Source: Clostridiales bacterium
Lineage (GTDB): Bacteria; Bacillota; Clostridia; Christensenellales; Pumilibacteraceae
Direction: 5' to 3'
Assembly (NCBI GenBank): GCA_029070965.1
Contig: JAIEBI010000068.1
Coordinates: forward strand, 1-46,019
Length of the DNA: 46,019 bases
In this document: positions 7,987 to 15,160 of the stretch, piece by piece
How the letters are laid out: every line of letters begins with the position of its first letter
How positions within the stretch are numbered: position 1 is the first letter of the stretch
The notes under the pieces: generated by a model
Database searches by the model: none
Told to the model about the DNA's origin: nothing
Seen by the model: only the letters and a program-made list of their open reading frames with translations
Made by a program: the position numbers and the translations under genes

Positions 7987-8670
7987 ATGAAGGTTTACGC
8001 AATTTCCGACTTGCATTTATCCATAAACAATCCCAAGCCGATGGATATTTTCGGCGAGGTGTGGGATAACTATTTGGACGATATAGAAAAATCGCTCGCT
8101 TGTGTACAGGCGGACGATTTGGTTTTGCTTGCGGGAGATTTAAGCTGGGCTATGACGCTCGATCAAGCAATTCCCGACCTTCAATACATAGGCAAGCTGA
8201 ACGGCAAAAAGATAATAATTCGCGGCAATCACGACTACTGGTGGAAAAGTATATCTGCCGTGCGCGGCGCGCTGCCGCAAGACGTTTACGCCATACAAAA
8301 CGACTGCGTAAAGATAGGTAACGTTATAGTAGGCGGCAGTCGGGGTTGGAGCGCGGATGACAAGACCGAGGACGGCAAGCGCCTTTACGCCCGCGAGCTG
8401 TTGCGTATAGAAATGTCGCTACAAGCAATGCAAAAGCTAAAAGCGGAAGGGGACAGGCTGGTGTTTATGATACACTATCCGCCGTTTACTGTAAAGTTCG
8501 AGGGTACGCCCGTCACCGATTTGTTTGAAAAGTACGGCGTAGACGCGGTGGTGTACGGACACCTTCACGGCAAAAACTGCTACGCCAAAAAGACGCTTGT
8601 TAAAAACGGTATTAAGTATTTTCTCACGTCCTGCGACCTTATAAACAACACCGCAATCACCGTATTATAG
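7987..8670 (+). CDS. Calcineurin-like metallophosphoesterase
   Basis: This 227-residue enzyme has every signature of the binuclear metallophosphoesterase fold: DLH (Asp8, His10), GDLSW (Asp51), GNHD (81-83), a later His in MIHYPP, and the closing GHLHG. It should hydrolyse a phosphomono- or phosphodiester using two divalent metal ions in the cytoplasm. The substrate is not predictable from sequence. The protein is single-domain and of normal length. Its promoter lies so close that the mRNA is probably leaderless, in contrast to the strong SD sites of neighbouring genes. A bidirectional terminator follows and also serves the convergent lipoprotein gene. Confidence 0.92.
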   Translation: MKVYAISDLHLSINNPKPMDIFGEVWDNYLDDIEKSLACVQADDLVLLAGDLSWAMTLDQAIPDLQYIGKLNGKKIIIRGNHDYWWKSISAVRGALPQDVYAIQNDCVKIGNVIVGGSRGWSADDKTEDGKRLYARELLRIEMSLQAMQKLKAEGDRLVFMIHYPPFTVKFEGTPVTDLFEKYGVDAVVYGHLHGKNCYAKKTLVKNGIKYFLTSCDLINNTAITVL

Positions 8671-8747
8671 TGTATAGCTACAAACAAAAAAACTCTCGAA
8701 AACCGCGCTTCCCATAGGAAATTAAAGCAGTCAAATCAATGTAAAAT

Positions 8748-8784
8748 AAAAGCCGCGAGTCCTGTTACGGATTTGCGGCTTTTT
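8748..8784. terminator. Bidirectional terminator
   Basis: AAAAGCCGC pairs with GCGGCTTTT across an 18-base loop, with a T-run on the plus strand and TTTTATTTT on the minus strand. It lies between two convergent genes. Confidence 0.85.
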
Positions 8785-8824
8785 GCTATGTGTCTATTCA
8801 GCTATATGAATTGCTATTCTGCAA

Positions 8825-11800
8825 TCAGTTCGCGGCTTGCCATACAACGGGGTTGCCGTTTCCGTCGTAATGCCAGTAATTGCCCGCGCTTTGTGGTTCT
8901 TCTTCGCTGAAATAATATATTACCGCGTCATCGGGAAGTGCAAAGTCTTCTATTTCAATAGTAGCCCAATCTTCCGCCGTACCCGTATAATAAACATATC
9001 TCAGTTCCGTGCATTCTTCAAATGCCGACTCGCCGATAAACGTAATCGTATTGGGAAGAACAATGCTTTCAAGTTTATCGCAGCCATAAAATGCAAACCA
9101 TTCGATTTCGGTTACCCCTTTCAAAACGACTTCCGTTATTTGGTCTTTCTCCTCAAAATCGGACTCACAAATGATTAAAACCGTTTCCGGGATTACGACG
9201 CGTCCGCTTAAAGTGGGAGAAGTCCAAAGTATATCTGTCACGGCCTTATCATACATAATTCCGTCTATAACCGAATAAAACGCATTGTTTTCATCGACTT
9301 CGATAGTTGTCAGATTATCGCAGTTGTTGAAAGCCGAACTTGAAATGCTTTGCACGTCTGCGGAAATATGCAGCTCGGAAAGAGATTTGCAGCTTCCGAA
9401 CGCCATATCGGCAATTACGGTGACGCCTTGGGGTATAGTGACTTTTGTAAACGCACAGCTCGTCAACGCACTTTTGAACAATTCATAGCCGCCGTCGATT
9501 ACGGGGAGAGTCACCTCGGTTTCGCTCCCTTCGTATAAGAGCAGATACGTTTTCCCTTCCTCCGCGTCACGGAAGAATACAAAACCGTCTTCTTTAAAAA
9601 TCGCGCTCGGTGTTGCCGCTTTGCGGAGCAACCTCATACTCTTGATTTCGTCTTTTGTAATATTCACGTCGGACAGGTTCTGCACTTCCACCAGTTTATC
9701 ACAATAATTGAATGTATCCTTTTGTATGTATAGCAGCGTAGAAGGCAGGGTTACGGTATATAGTGAAGTGCAATTCGAGAATACGCTGTAAGCTAACTGT
9801 ATTAAACCCTCATGCAACGTTAAATCGCGCAATGCCCTGCAACTGCTGAAAGCGCTCGTATTGATAAACCTTACCTTAATATCTGCCGATTCCAATTGGG
9901 AGCAAGAAGAAAAAGCATTGGCACCGATTTCGGTATTACTTGTTCCGTTTATAACCAGCGTTATCATTTTACAGTTTTCAAACGAGTGGTGCCCGATATA
10001 CGTAACCGTACTTCCTATCGTCAGCTCGTTAAAGTTCTTACAGTTTTTAAACGCATAGCTACCGATATACGTAAGCGTTGTGGGTAAACTTATCTGTTGT
10101 AAACCGCTGTTGGAAAACGCACCATACTGATTGTATGTATTATAAACATACGCGTTGTCGATTCTTTCAAGCTTACTGTTTGGCCCGAAAGGCAGTTTCG
10201 TCAAAGAACTGCACTGATCGAACGCACCGCCGCGAACTACCGTCACGCTGTCGGGCACGGTAATGTCGCTAAGCGAAGTACACCATCTAAACATACACTC
10301 GGCAATTTCGGTCAATCCGCTCGGGAGCGTTACGCTCGTCAGACTTTTGCAGCCCTCAAACGCCGACGTACCGATTACTTTTACGCTGTCGGGTATCGTT
10401 ATGCTTTGTATGGATGATGACGCAAAAGCCGATTCGGATATCACCACGGTATTGGGCGCGAACTCGAACGAGGTTGCGGCTTTATTCGTAAGTCCGAACA
10501 GTACCACAGCGCCGCCTATTTCGCCGATATATTTTCCGTTTTTGTATTCCGTATATGCGATTTTCTTGCAGTACTTAAAAGCATTGCGACCTATTTCCGT
10601 AACATTCGAATGGATATTGACAGTTTGAATGGATTGACAGTTATAGAATGCGCCGGCCGGAATCTCGGTAATCGTTGTGGGAATTACGAGGTTTGTAAGC
10701 TCCGTGCCGTTCAGATACATACGATAAGGCTTGCTTTCTAACGAAGAAACAAGCCCATATTCGCTCACTTCCAAACGGAGATACGCGGATAGATCCGTCA
10801 AATGAAAATTTGCAATATTCTTCATACTACCGAACTGACCGTATATATGTTTAAGCGTGGAAGGCAAATATACGTCGGTTACATTGTCGTTAGCAAACGA
10901 ATAAGCGTCGATGCCTGTGGTGCCGCTACGGAACGAAAGCGTCGATGTCGCTTGTTCGTCATCTACAAATCCGACCGCCCAAGTCCCTACGTATTTGATG
11001 TTGTTGCTTTGGGTAAGCAGCTTCGTATCCTGAAACCAACTTGCACTGACTCGTTTTACTTTGTCGGGGATATTAAACGTGGCAAGATTGGTACAGCCTG
11101 CAAACATATCGTCGTAACCTATAAAGCTTGTCATGTTATCGGCGATAACCGTTTGCAAAGCCGAACAGCCGTTAAAGAAATTTCCGTCGATTGTCAGCGC
11201 TTTTCCCAAATCTGCGTATTGGAGCGCGGTACAGTCCTTAAACATACCCGACATAACCGTAATATAGTTGTAGGAACTGTATTTCGGCAATTCAATTCTT
11301 TCCAAAGCCGTGCAGCCAGCAAAGCAGGAGTAAAAGAAGGTATTGCACCGCAAATTGATATCTACATTCTTTAATTTTGTGCAGTCTTTAAAAGCGGATG
11401 TTTCCACCGTTAAAACGTTTTTGCCGAATTTTACGCTTGTAATTGCAGTACCTTCAAATGCGCTTTGCCCGATATACTTAACGGGGTAACCCTCGTAAGT
11501 GTCGGGAATTATGATGTCGGTATCGGTTGCTTCGCCCAATCCCGTCAGGGTGTAAACTTGTCCAATGCTATCAAAATCGTATGCAAGTCCCTGCGTAGCC
11601 GGTACGGGCTTGGTTGCGCCGCACTCGCATTTATCGTTTGCACCCCAAACGTGGCTTCCGCTGTTGATATCTGGCGTATCACATCCGCTGTTGGAGCAGT
11701 GCTGCTTGTGCGTACCGTCACCGTTATCTACCCATTGGTAGTTGTGAGTATGATCGTCTACGGGTTTATTGGCACCGCAAACACACCTATCATTTGCACC

Positions 11801-12163
11801 CCAAACGTGGCTTCCGCTGTTGATATCGGGTGCGTTGCAATCGCTGTTTTGGCAATGCTGTTTGTGCGTACCGTCGCCGTTGTCCACCCATTGATAGTTA
11901 TGCGTGTGCCCTTCGGGCGGCTTTATTGCGCCGCATTCGCATTTATCGTTTGCGCCCCAAACATGGTTTCCGCTGTTGATATAGGGTGCGTTGCAACCGC
12001 TGTTCGGGCAGTGCTGTTTGTGCGTGCCATCGCCATTGTCTACCCACTGATAGTTGTGTGTATGCGAGGATTCGGACGACCTATCTCCGCAAGCTGCCAA
12101 CCCAAACGATAGGCACATGATACAGACAAGAGACAAGAGAGTGATAAGCAATTTCTTTTTCAT
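8825..12163 (-). CDS. BspA-like leucine-rich-repeat surface lipoprotein
   Basis: This 1112-residue exported lipoprotein has a basic N-terminus (MKKK), a hydrophobic core and a lipobox GLAAC with Cys25 as the lipidated residue. Three near-identical 52-residue repeats rich in His, Trp and Cys follow (HTHNYQW..., ending in CxCGAxKP). About 800 residues of BspA-type (LRR_5) leucine-rich repeats come next, with the recurring pattern of an F..C..L...I.IP..V..IG..AF kind. Such proteins sit on the cell surface and bind host or bacterial ligands. The start is ATG at 12163, because GGAGG precedes it by 7 bases; an upstream in-frame extension would run through the leader hairpins. It is convergent with the phosphoesterase gene. 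The ligand is unknown. Confidence 0.9.
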   Translation of the reverse strand: MKKKLLITLLSLVCIMCLSFGLAACGDRSSESSHTHNYQWVDNGDGTHKQHCPNSGCNAPYINSGNHVWGANDKCECGAIKPPEGHTHNYQWVDNGDGTHKQHCQNSDCNAPDINSGSHVWGANDRCVCGANKPVDDHTHNYQWVDNGDGTHKQHCSNSGCDTPDINSGSHVWGANDKCECGATKPVPATQGLAYDFDSIGQVYTLTGLGEATDTDIIIPDTYEGYPVKYIGQSAFEGTAITSVKFGKNVLTVETSAFKDCTKLKNVDINLRCNTFFYSCFAGCTALERIELPKYSSYNYITVMSGMFKDCTALQYADLGKALTIDGNFFNGCSALQTVIADNMTSFIGYDDMFAGCTNLATFNIPDKVKRVSASWFQDTKLLTQSNNIKYVGTWAVGFVDDEQATSTLSFRSGTTGIDAYSFANDNVTDVYLPSTLKHIYGQFGSMKNIANFHLTDLSAYLRLEVSEYGLVSSLESKPYRMYLNGTELTNLVIPTTITEIPAGAFYNCQSIQTVNIHSNVTEIGRNAFKYCKKIAYTEYKNGKYIGEIGGAVVLFGLTNKAATSFEFAPNTVVISESAFASSSIQSITIPDSVKVIGTSAFEGCKSLTSVTLPSGLTEIAECMFRWCTSLSDITVPDSVTVVRGGAFDQCSSLTKLPFGPNSKLERIDNAYVYNTYNQYGAFSNSGLQQISLPTTLTYIGSYAFKNCKNFNELTIGSTVTYIGHHSFENCKMITLVINGTSNTEIGANAFSSCSQLESADIKVRFINTSAFSSCRALRDLTLHEGLIQLAYSVFSNCTSLYTVTLPSTLLYIQKDTFNYCDKLVEVQNLSDVNITKDEIKSMRLLRKAATPSAIFKEDGFVFFRDAEEGKTYLLLYEGSETEVTLPVIDGGYELFKSALTSCAFTKVTIPQGVTVIADMAFGSCKSLSELHISADVQSISSSAFNNCDNLTTIEVDENNAFYSVIDGIMYDKAVTDILWTSPTLSGRVVIPETVLIICESDFEEKDQITEVVLKGVTEIEWFAFYGCDKLESIVLPNTITFIGESAFEECTELRYVYYTGTAEDWATIEIEDFALPDDAVIYYFSEEEPQSAGNYWHYDGNGNPVVWQAAN
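11597..12064 (-). repeat. Three tandem 156-bp repeats (52-aa His/Cys modules)
   Basis: Copies at 12064-11909, 11908-11753 and 11752-11597 encode HTHNYQWVDNGDGTHKQHC followed by a C, an HVWGAND stretch and CxCGA. Each has four Cys and four to five His. The modules are highly alike at the DNA level, so recent duplication or recombination is likely. Confidence 0.9.
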
Positions 12164-12183
12164 ATAATACCTCCAAATATAAA

Positions 12184-12208
12184 AGTGCGTTCCAATACGG
12201 AACGCACT
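12184..12208 (-). promoter_or_regulatory. Hairpin in leader of lipoprotein gene (possible attenuator)
   Basis: A 10-bp perfect GC-containing stem (AGTGCGTTCC with GGAACGCACT, 5-base loop) is followed on the minus strand by TTTATATTT and then the GGAGG ribosome-binding site. It could act as a weak conditional terminator or as a stability hairpin. Confidence 0.5.
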
Positions 12209-12232
12209 CCAACAGTACGCTCCGCTATTGTT

Positions 12233-12311
12233 GCTACACAATTCCACAAATCGGATATATGAGAGGTACTAATTGGCAATACCACTCCGATTTGTATTCA
12301 AATTGTGTAGC
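12233..12311 (-). ncRNA. Structured 5' leader element (79-bp nested palindrome)
   Basis: Outer arms GCTACACAATT (12233-12243) and AATTGTGTAGC (12301-12311) are perfect. Inner arms CAAATCGGA (12247-12255) and TCCGATTTG (12286-12294) are perfect, and the innermost GGTA/TACC closes the tip. On the minus strand the outer arm starts at the predicted transcription start, so the mRNA would begin with this long hairpin. No known riboswitch class is recognised. Confidence 0.5.
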
Positions 12312-12317
12312 ATAATT

Positions 12318-12346
12318 AATATAGCACATTTTCAAATATAAATCAA
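12318..12346 (-). promoter_or_regulatory. Sigma-A promoter for surface lipoprotein gene
   Basis: Read on the minus strand, TTGATT (12346-12341), a 17-base spacer and TATATT (12323-12318) preceded by TGC form an extended -10 promoter. The predicted start is near 12311, giving a leader of about 148 bases. Confidence 0.75.
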
Positions 12347-12349
12347 GTG

Positions 12350-12700
12350 AATTCAAGACAACTAAGAAAATGACATATAACCAAACATAAATGTAGCTCA
12401 CTACACTTATGTCACTTTGCTGCATTTACGTTCGCACTCTGAAACATTCGACCACACAGACACAATATAAAAGAAAGGCACGGTTTCATGCCACGCCTAA
12501 TCACTTTTTATTTACGCTTACCTATAATTTCCCTATCGGAACTACAGAAATATCGAGAGCTTTTTTGCCGTGTGGTCAAAATGCGATATGATATTCAATC
12601 TTTCTATTCGGTTCGACGCGTTTCGCCGCCGTCGAGTTTTATTCGACAGCGAAAAATGGATTATCCTATCGAAAAATAGGCGGTTTTCCGCAAAAAAATG
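12350..12700. other. Intergenic region between divergent units, no gene seen
   Basis: No convincing gene is present. Short frames here lack ribosome-binding sites and protein-like composition. It holds one extra GTGGTCAAAA (12572-12581), identical to a copy next to the mraZ promoter, and a TGTCGAAT octamer on the minus strand (12648-12641). Otherwise it is A/T-rich unassigned sequence. Confidence 0.6.
12641..12648 (-). promoter_or_regulatory. TGTCGAAT octamer upstream of mraZ
   Basis: One of four copies of this octamer noticed upstream of cell wall transcription units (others at 17089, 24205 and 44106). It has no assigned factor. Confidence 0.25.
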
Positions 12701-12707
12701 TATAAAT

Positions 12708-12750
12708 GTGGTCAAAAAGGGTTGACAGTGGTTAAAAGGTGTGTTAAAAT
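12708..12750 (+). promoter_or_regulatory. mraZ promoter with MraZ-like operator repeats
   Basis: TTGACA (12722-12727), a 17-base spacer and TAAAAT (12745-12750) with TGT before it form the promoter. G/T-rich units GTGGT, GGGTT, GTGGT and GGTGT start at about 12708, 12719, 12728 and 12738, roughly every 10 bp, and two of them are GTGGTYAAAA. MraZ is known to bind repeated TGG-containing units at its own promoter, so autoregulation is likely. Confidence 0.7.
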
Positions 12751-12781
12751 GTCAATAATAAACGCAAAAGGGTCAGTTTAT

Positions 12782-13225
12782 ATGTTCATCGGGCAATATC
12801 ATCATCAAATGGACGACAAGGGGAGGTTAAGAATACCGCCCGCTTTTCGTCGCCAGCTCGGTGATAACCCTATGATCTTTTGCGGGTTTACTGAAAATGA
12901 AAGGTGCGTGTGTATATATCCGCGTGAGGACTTTGACAGACTCGTAACAGAGCGGTTCAAAGATGCCGATATGCTGGATATGGATATGAACGACATCAAG
13001 CGCGCTATCTTTTCGGTAACGCAGGAGCTTGTCGAGGACAAGCAGGGCAGGGTGTCGCTTAATCCGTCTTTTATCGAGGACTGCGGGCTTACCAAAAACT
13101 TAATCACAATCGGAGCATACGACCGAGTCGAGATATGGGACGAGGAAGTCTACAAAGATCACAAAAAGAAAACGGATTTCAGTAAAATTATAGCACAGTT
13201 CACCGGATCGCGCAACAAAATATAA
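12782..13225 (+). CDS. mraZ: Transcriptional regulator MraZ
   Basis: This 147-residue protein consists of two SpoVT/AbrB-like DNA-binding units and is typically the first gene of the dcw cluster. The conserved opening MFIGQYHHQMDDKGR and the second-half DKQGRVSLN motif are present. MraZ forms a ring-shaped oligomer that binds repeats in its own promoter and tunes cluster expression. ATG 12782 is chosen because the promoter -10 lies at 12745-12750, which rules out an in-frame start at 12698. AAAGGG precedes the ATG. Its stop TAA shares a base with the ATG of rsmH. Confidence 0.96.
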   Translation: MFIGQYHHQMDDKGRLRIPPAFRRQLGDNPMIFCGFTENERCVCIYPREDFDRLVTERFKDADMLDMDMNDIKRAIFSVTQELVEDKQGRVSLNPSFIEDCGLTKNLITIGAYDRVEIWDEEVYKDHKKKTDFSKIIAQFTGSRNKI

Positions 13226-14121
13226 TGTATCATATACCTATTTTGGCACAAAAAATTGTGGAGTCGCTAAATGTCAAGCCTGACGGATTGTATTTGGACG
13301 GAACGCTTGGCGGCGGGGGACATTCCCAAGCGATACTTAATGCGGGCGGTAAGGTGGTCGCAATCGACCGCGACAGCGACGCGATTGAATACTGCAAAGC
13401 CCATGTTACGGGCGACATTACGTACATTAAAGGTCAATACGAAGATGCTGTAAAGCTGCTCGGCGAACATGGCATAACGACAATCAGCGGCGCGGTTATA
13501 GACCTCGGCGTTTCCTCGCACCAGTTGGACGACGCGAGTCGCGGATTTTCCTACATGCACGACGGCGAACTTGATATGCGCATGGACAAGTCGCAAGACT
13601 TTTCGGCGTACGACGTGGTCAACGGCTACGACGAGCAGGCGCTTGCCGACATTCTCCGCCGTTACGGCGAGGAAAGCTTTGCAAGGCGCATAGCGGGAGC
13701 GATAGTCAAGCGCAGGGCGGCGGGGCCCATAGAGCGGACGGTCGAGCTGGCGGAAATAATAAGAGCTTCGGTGCCGTACCGAAAAAACGGACACCCCGCC
13801 AAAAAGACTTTCCAAGCCATTCGCATAGAAGTCAACGGCGAGCTTAAAGGACTGTACGACGCCATTTGCGGCATTTTCGGAATGATAGAAAAGGGCGGAA
13901 GGCTGGCAATACTGAGCTTTCATTCGTTGGAGGATCGCATAGTTAAGGCGGCGTTCACCGAGTTTGCGACCGATTGCATTTGCCCCAAACGCTTGCCTGT
14001 GTGCGTGTGCAACCACCGCGCGATTGGCAAAACGATATTAAAGCAAAAGCCTTCGGAACAAGAACAACAGACAAACCCGCGTAGCACAAGCGCTACGCTC
14101 AGAGTAACGGAAAAACTGTAA
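13225..14121 (+). CDS. rsmH: 16S rRNA (cytosine(1402)-N(4))-methyltransferase
   Basis: This 298-residue S-adenosylmethionine-dependent enzyme methylates N4 of C1402 in the ribosomal P-site. The SAM-binding loop DGTLGGGGHS (residues about 20-29), the DLGVSSHQLD motif, FSYMHDGELDMRMD and the late AILSFHSLEDRIVK are all hallmarks of the family. Length is normal. The start overlaps the mraZ stop by one base, implying coupled translation. It is followed 11 bases later by the ftsL-like gene in the standard dcw order. Confidence 0.98.
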   Translation: MYHIPILAQKIVESLNVKPDGLYLDGTLGGGGHSQAILNAGGKVVAIDRDSDAIEYCKAHVTGDITYIKGQYEDAVKLLGEHGITTISGAVIDLGVSSHQLDDASRGFSYMHDGELDMRMDKSQDFSAYDVVNGYDEQALADILRRYGEESFARRIAGAIVKRRAAGPIERTVELAEIIRASVPYRKNGHPAKKTFQAIRIEVNGELKGLYDAICGIFGMIEKGGRLAILSFHSLEDRIVKAAFTEFATDCICPKRLPVCVCNHRAIGKTILKQKPSEQEQQTNPRSTSATLRVTEKL

Positions 14122-14132
14122 GGAAGTGAGTT

Positions 14133-14867
14133 ATGGTTACTACAAAACGACAAATCAGACGGGATAGCGACCGCTTCGGCGGTTATTACAGTACGGAAAT
14201 AGACGGTATTCCCGATATTTCCGATTACGCGCGCATTACCAATCCCGATCCCATAACCGAACCCGCAAGAGCGGGCAGTAGCATGCTTGTGTCCGACGAG
14301 GTGGAAAAGGACGAGCCTTTGTACACCACGCCCGAAATGGTCAAAACCGAAACGCCTTCGCCCGCACAGGAGGTAGAGCGTCCGTTTAAGCCTACGCCGC
14401 GCGACAAGGAGGACTTGCTTCCCACCGTCAAGACCCGTGCATACGCTACGGATAAGACTGCGCAAAACATAGAACAGGATACCGTAAAAGCACCCGCAAA
14501 ACGCGCCCGCGCTTCACTCGACACCAAGACCAAAATCTTGCTTTGCGTGTACGTGGTGGTGGCGCTCGTTTTGGCGATAGCCGTTATTGCTACCGGCGTG
14601 TCTATATCGAACACTGCGGCGCAAGCGGATGCAGTTGCCAACAAGGTGGCGCAAAAGCAGGTGAGAGTGCTTCAACAAGAGCAAGAGCTTGCGGCATTGC
14701 GCGACGACGATACCGTTCGCGGCAAAGCGGTGCAAAACGGAATGGTTCCCGCAGGCGAGCCCGCTTACACGGTCAGCAACGTCAAGACGGTCGGCTATCC
14801 CGAAGCGACTCCCCGCACGGACGGCTGGGACGATTTCTTCGACACAATGTCCAAAATATTCAACTAA
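14133..14867 (+). CDS. FtsL/DivIC-like division protein with long cytoplasmic N-terminus
   Basis: This 244-residue protein sits at the FtsL position between rsmH and the class B penicillin-binding protein. It has one membrane helix (about residues 135-157) followed by a coiled coil (about 160-195), the topology of FtsL, which links FtsQ/FtsB to FtsI at the septum. Unusually, some 130 mostly polar, disordered residues precede the helix, and the C-terminus ends in an amphipathic stretch with GWDDFF. FtsL proteins are usually near 100-130 residues in total, so this is an enlarged version. Start ATG 14133 follows AAGGAAGTGAG. The assignment rests on position and topology, since FtsL sequence conservation is low. 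Confidence 0.72.
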   Translation: MVTTKRQIRRDSDRFGGYYSTEIDGIPDISDYARITNPDPITEPARAGSSMLVSDEVEKDEPLYTTPEMVKTETPSPAQEVERPFKPTPRDKEDLLPTVKTRAYATDKTAQNIEQDTVKAPAKRARASLDTKTKILLCVYVVVALVLAIAVIATGVSISNTAAQADAVANKVAQKQVRVLQQEQELAALRDDDTVRGKAVQNGMVPAGEPAYTVSNVKTVGYPEATPRTDGWDDFFDTMSKIFN

Positions 14868-14901
14868 TCAAATATAATACATAAATTTGCTATCCATTTA
14901 C

Positions 14902-14939
14902 CACTCGATGCGTGTTCCCTCCGCTCGGGTGTTTTTTTT
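14902..14939 (+). terminator. Terminator after ftsL-like gene
   Basis: CACTCGA (14902-14908) pairs with TCGGGTG (14925-14931), including one G-U pair, followed by eight T's (14932-14939). It separates mraZ-rsmH-ftsL from ftsI. Confidence 0.65.
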
Positions 14940-14940
14940 A

Positions 14941-15075
14941 CTTTGCGGCGCATGGCGAAGCACCGCGTGATGCGGACTACGTGTGTCAAGTCGCCTCGGT
15001 CGTGTAGGTGGTTCTACACTCAGCTTCGGCTACTTGCCACCTGTTGTCCGCCTGACGCGCGACTGCGCCGCAAAG
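14941..15075. repeat. 135-bp nested palindromic element (candidate structured RNA)
   Basis: Outer arms CTTTGCGGCGCA (14941-14952) and TGCGCCGCAAAG (15064-15075) are perfect 12-mers. Inside, CGCGT (14964-14968) pairs with ACGCG (15055-15059), GCGGAC (14972-14977) with GTCCGC (15046-15051) and AGGTGG (15006-15011) with CCACCT (15037-15042). The tip is a C(TTCG)G tetraloop (15024-15029). It is G/C-rich compared with the flanks. It may be an interspersed palindromic repeat or a non-coding RNA. Confidence 0.6.
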
Positions 15076-15160
15076 GCTGTGCCGCTATTTCACGGCTAAT
15101 CATTTGTTCAGGTTTTTAATACGCTATTGCTTTCATATACATAGAGGTGAGAGGTGGTAT

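Noticed and set aside
12164..12247. Longer N-terminus for the surface lipoprotein
   Set aside because: It would translate the leader hairpin; the GGAGG site and the lipoprotein signal peptide both point to 12163.
12233..12311. Small transposon (MITE) or invertible promoter bounded by the 11-bp inverted repeats
   Set aside because: No target-site duplication is visible and the promoter lies outside the repeats, so inversion could not switch it; a leader RNA fits better.
12409..12591. Small plus-strand gene in the lipoprotein-mraZ gap
   Set aside because: There is no ribosome-binding site, no promoter, and composition is unlike protein.
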